A DNA stretch of 5,501 nt from positions 1 through 5,501 of the forward strand of contig DNHM01000207.1 in the NCBI GenBank assembly GCA_003485885.1. The letters are read 5' to 3'. This document shows, in pieces, positions 4,484 through 5,501 of the stretch. Under the pieces are notes generated by a model. The model ran no database searches and was not told the DNA's origin. It worked only from the letters and a program-made list of their open reading frames with translations. Made by a program: the position numbers and the translations under genes. The stretch comes from Acidimicrobiaceae bacterium. Its GTDB lineage: Bacteria; Actinomycetota; Acidimicrobiia; Acidimicrobiales; UBA10347. How positions within the stretch are numbered: position 1 is the first letter of the stretch; each line of letters starts with the position of its first letter.

Positions 4484-5501
4484 CCAAGACAGTGATCGCC
4501 GGCGGTGCACGCACCCCCATCGGTAGGCTCTCAGGCGGCTTCGCCAGCCTCAGTGGAGCCGAACTCGGTGGCCATGCGATAGCCGCCGCACTTGAGCGTT
4601 CAAACGTCGCTGCCAGCGATGTTGACTACGTCATCATGGGCCAGGTGCTGCAAGCTGGTGCAGGACAAATCACCGCCCGCCAAGCCGCAAACCATGCGGG
4701 CATCCCGTTATCGGTCCCGTCGACCACCATCAACAAGGTGTGCCTCAGCGGCATGAACGCGATCTACTTGGCATGGCGCATGATCATGGCCGGCGATGCC
4801 GACATCGTCGTTGCTGGCGGCATGGAATCCATGACAAATGCACCCCACCTGCTCACCGGTACCCGAGGTGGCTGGAAGCTCGGCGATCAGAGCGCCGTCG
4901 ACTCACTCAACCACGACGGCCTCTTCTGCTCACTCGAACATGAGTTGATGGGCACCGCAACCGACCGTTACCTGGCCAGCACCAGTTTCGACCGGGTTAT
5001 GCAGGACGAAATCGCCCAGGCATCACATGCCCGGGCGGCAGCCGCACAGAAGAACGGCACACTTGCTGAAGAAATCGCTGCCGTTTCGGTACCACAACGC
5101 CGCGGCGACCCGATCGTGGTTGCCGACGACGAAGGCATCCGCCCCGCAACCACCATGGAATCGCTCGGCAGCCTCCGTCCTGCATTCACTGCGTCAGGCA
5201 ACATCACTGCTGGCAACGCATCCCAGATCAGCGATGGCGCTTCGGCGACCGTGATCATGTCGGCAGCGAAGGCCCAGGAGCTAGGCGTCGACACGTTCGC
5301 CGAACTTGTGTCCTACGGCCAAGTTGCTGGACCAGACTGCTCACTGCTCACCCAGCCATCACAAGCGATTGCCGCAGCGCTGTCCCGGGCCAACGACGTC
5401 AGCCAGTCAGATCTGTCGCTCTACGAAATCAACGAAGCGTTCGCGGCAGTGGCAGCCGCATCGATCGACGAGCTTGGTATCTCGTTCGACGACGTCAACG
5501 T
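4480..5501 (+). CDS. Acetyl-CoA C-acetyltransferase (thiolase II), C-terminus beyond window
   Basis: Condenses two acetyl-CoA to acetoacetyl-CoA or runs the reverse thiolysis, feeding fatty-acid breakdown, ketoacyl or polyester metabolism; cytoplasmic, normally tetrameric. 340 codons are visible of about 390-400. The start TVIAGGARTPIGRLSGGFASL is typical. Nucleophile Cys88 sits in NKVCLSGMNAI; GGMESM is at 113-118, SGNITAGNAS at 239-248 followed by DGAS, and the NEAFAAV active-site motif begins at Asn318. The GHP histidine and second catalytic cysteine lie past the right edge, so completeness cannot be judged. The Cys context and the MESMTNAPHLL segment favour the biosynthetic AtoB/ThlA/PhaA class over FadA-type long-chain thiolases, but chain length is inferred. 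It is coupled to the DivIVA-domain gene by the 4-base ATGA overlap. With the carboxylase at the other end, it hints at a short acyl-CoA metabolic neighbourhood. Confidence 0.95.
   Translation, partial: MTKTVIAGGARTPIGRLSGGFASLSGAELGGHAIAAALERSNVAASDVDYVIMGQVLQAGAGQITARQAANHAGIPLSVPSTTINKVCLSGMNAIYLAWRMIMAGDADIVVAGGMESMTNAPHLLTGTRGGWKLGDQSAVDSLNHDGLFCSLEHELMGTATDRYLASTSFDRVMQDEIAQASHARAAAAQKNGTLAEEIAAVSVPQRRGDPIVVADDEGIRPATTMESLGSLRPAFTASGNITAGNASQISDGASATVIMSAAKAQELGVDTFAELVSYGQVAGPDCSLLTQPSQAIAAALSRANDVSQSDLSLYEINEAFAAVAAASIDELGISFDDVN

Noticed and set aside
4968..5294. Minus-strand frame inside the thiolase gene
   Set aside because: It is antisense to clear thiolase motifs and has no features of its own.

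Overview
This is a GC-rich, densely packed bacterial chromosome segment. Gene content points to a high-GC actinobacterium, possibly of the Acidimicrobiia type: an AccD5/PccB-like acyl-CoA carboxylase beta subunit, a DivIVA-domain coiled-coil protein, an EHN-type epoxide hydrolase, and TANNNT boxes 6-8 nt before start codons. The lineage is inference; no 16S or other marker is present. I see no transposase, CRISPR array, tRNA, rRNA or phage gene. The genes look like ordinary, intact chromosomal genes, and no clearly new system is evident.

Layout, left to right. (1) 1-560, minus: N-terminal third of an acyl-CoA (propionyl-CoA) carboxylase beta subunit, running off the left edge. (2) 561-720: divergent spacer with candidate leaderless promoters for both neighbours. 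(3) 721-1332, plus: a LOG-family nucleoside 5'-monophosphate phosphoribohydrolase, probably starting at GTG 721 rather than further upstream. (4) 1333-1452: spacer between convergent genes, holding two exact 22-bp tandem copies with a GGGTCAGACCC core that fold into a hairpin. (5) 1453-2595, minus: microsomal-type epoxide hydrolase with a full catalytic set. (6) 2596-2662: a 15-bp palindrome over the epoxide hydrolase start region and a 31-bp perfect inverted repeat directly after the upstream gene's stop. (7) 2663-3520, minus: stand-alone 5'-3' exonuclease of the PolA N-terminal/FEN family. (8) 3521-3601: divergent promoter spacer. (9) 3602-4483, plus: DivIVA-domain protein with four 28-residue coiled-coil repeats and an acidic tail. 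(10) 4480-5501, plus: acetyl-CoA acetyltransferase (thiolase), overlapping the previous gene by ATGA and running off the right edge.

How the genes relate: the two edge genes, carboxylase and thiolase, both act on short acyl-CoAs, so the neighbourhood may belong to propionyl-/acetyl-CoA metabolism. The LOG protein, epoxide hydrolase and exonuclease are apparently independent single-gene units. The most notable points are the translational coupling of a DivIVA-like protein to a thiolase, the regular 11-11-6 leucine spacing in that protein, the palindromic intergenic elements, and the repeated leaderless-type start architecture.
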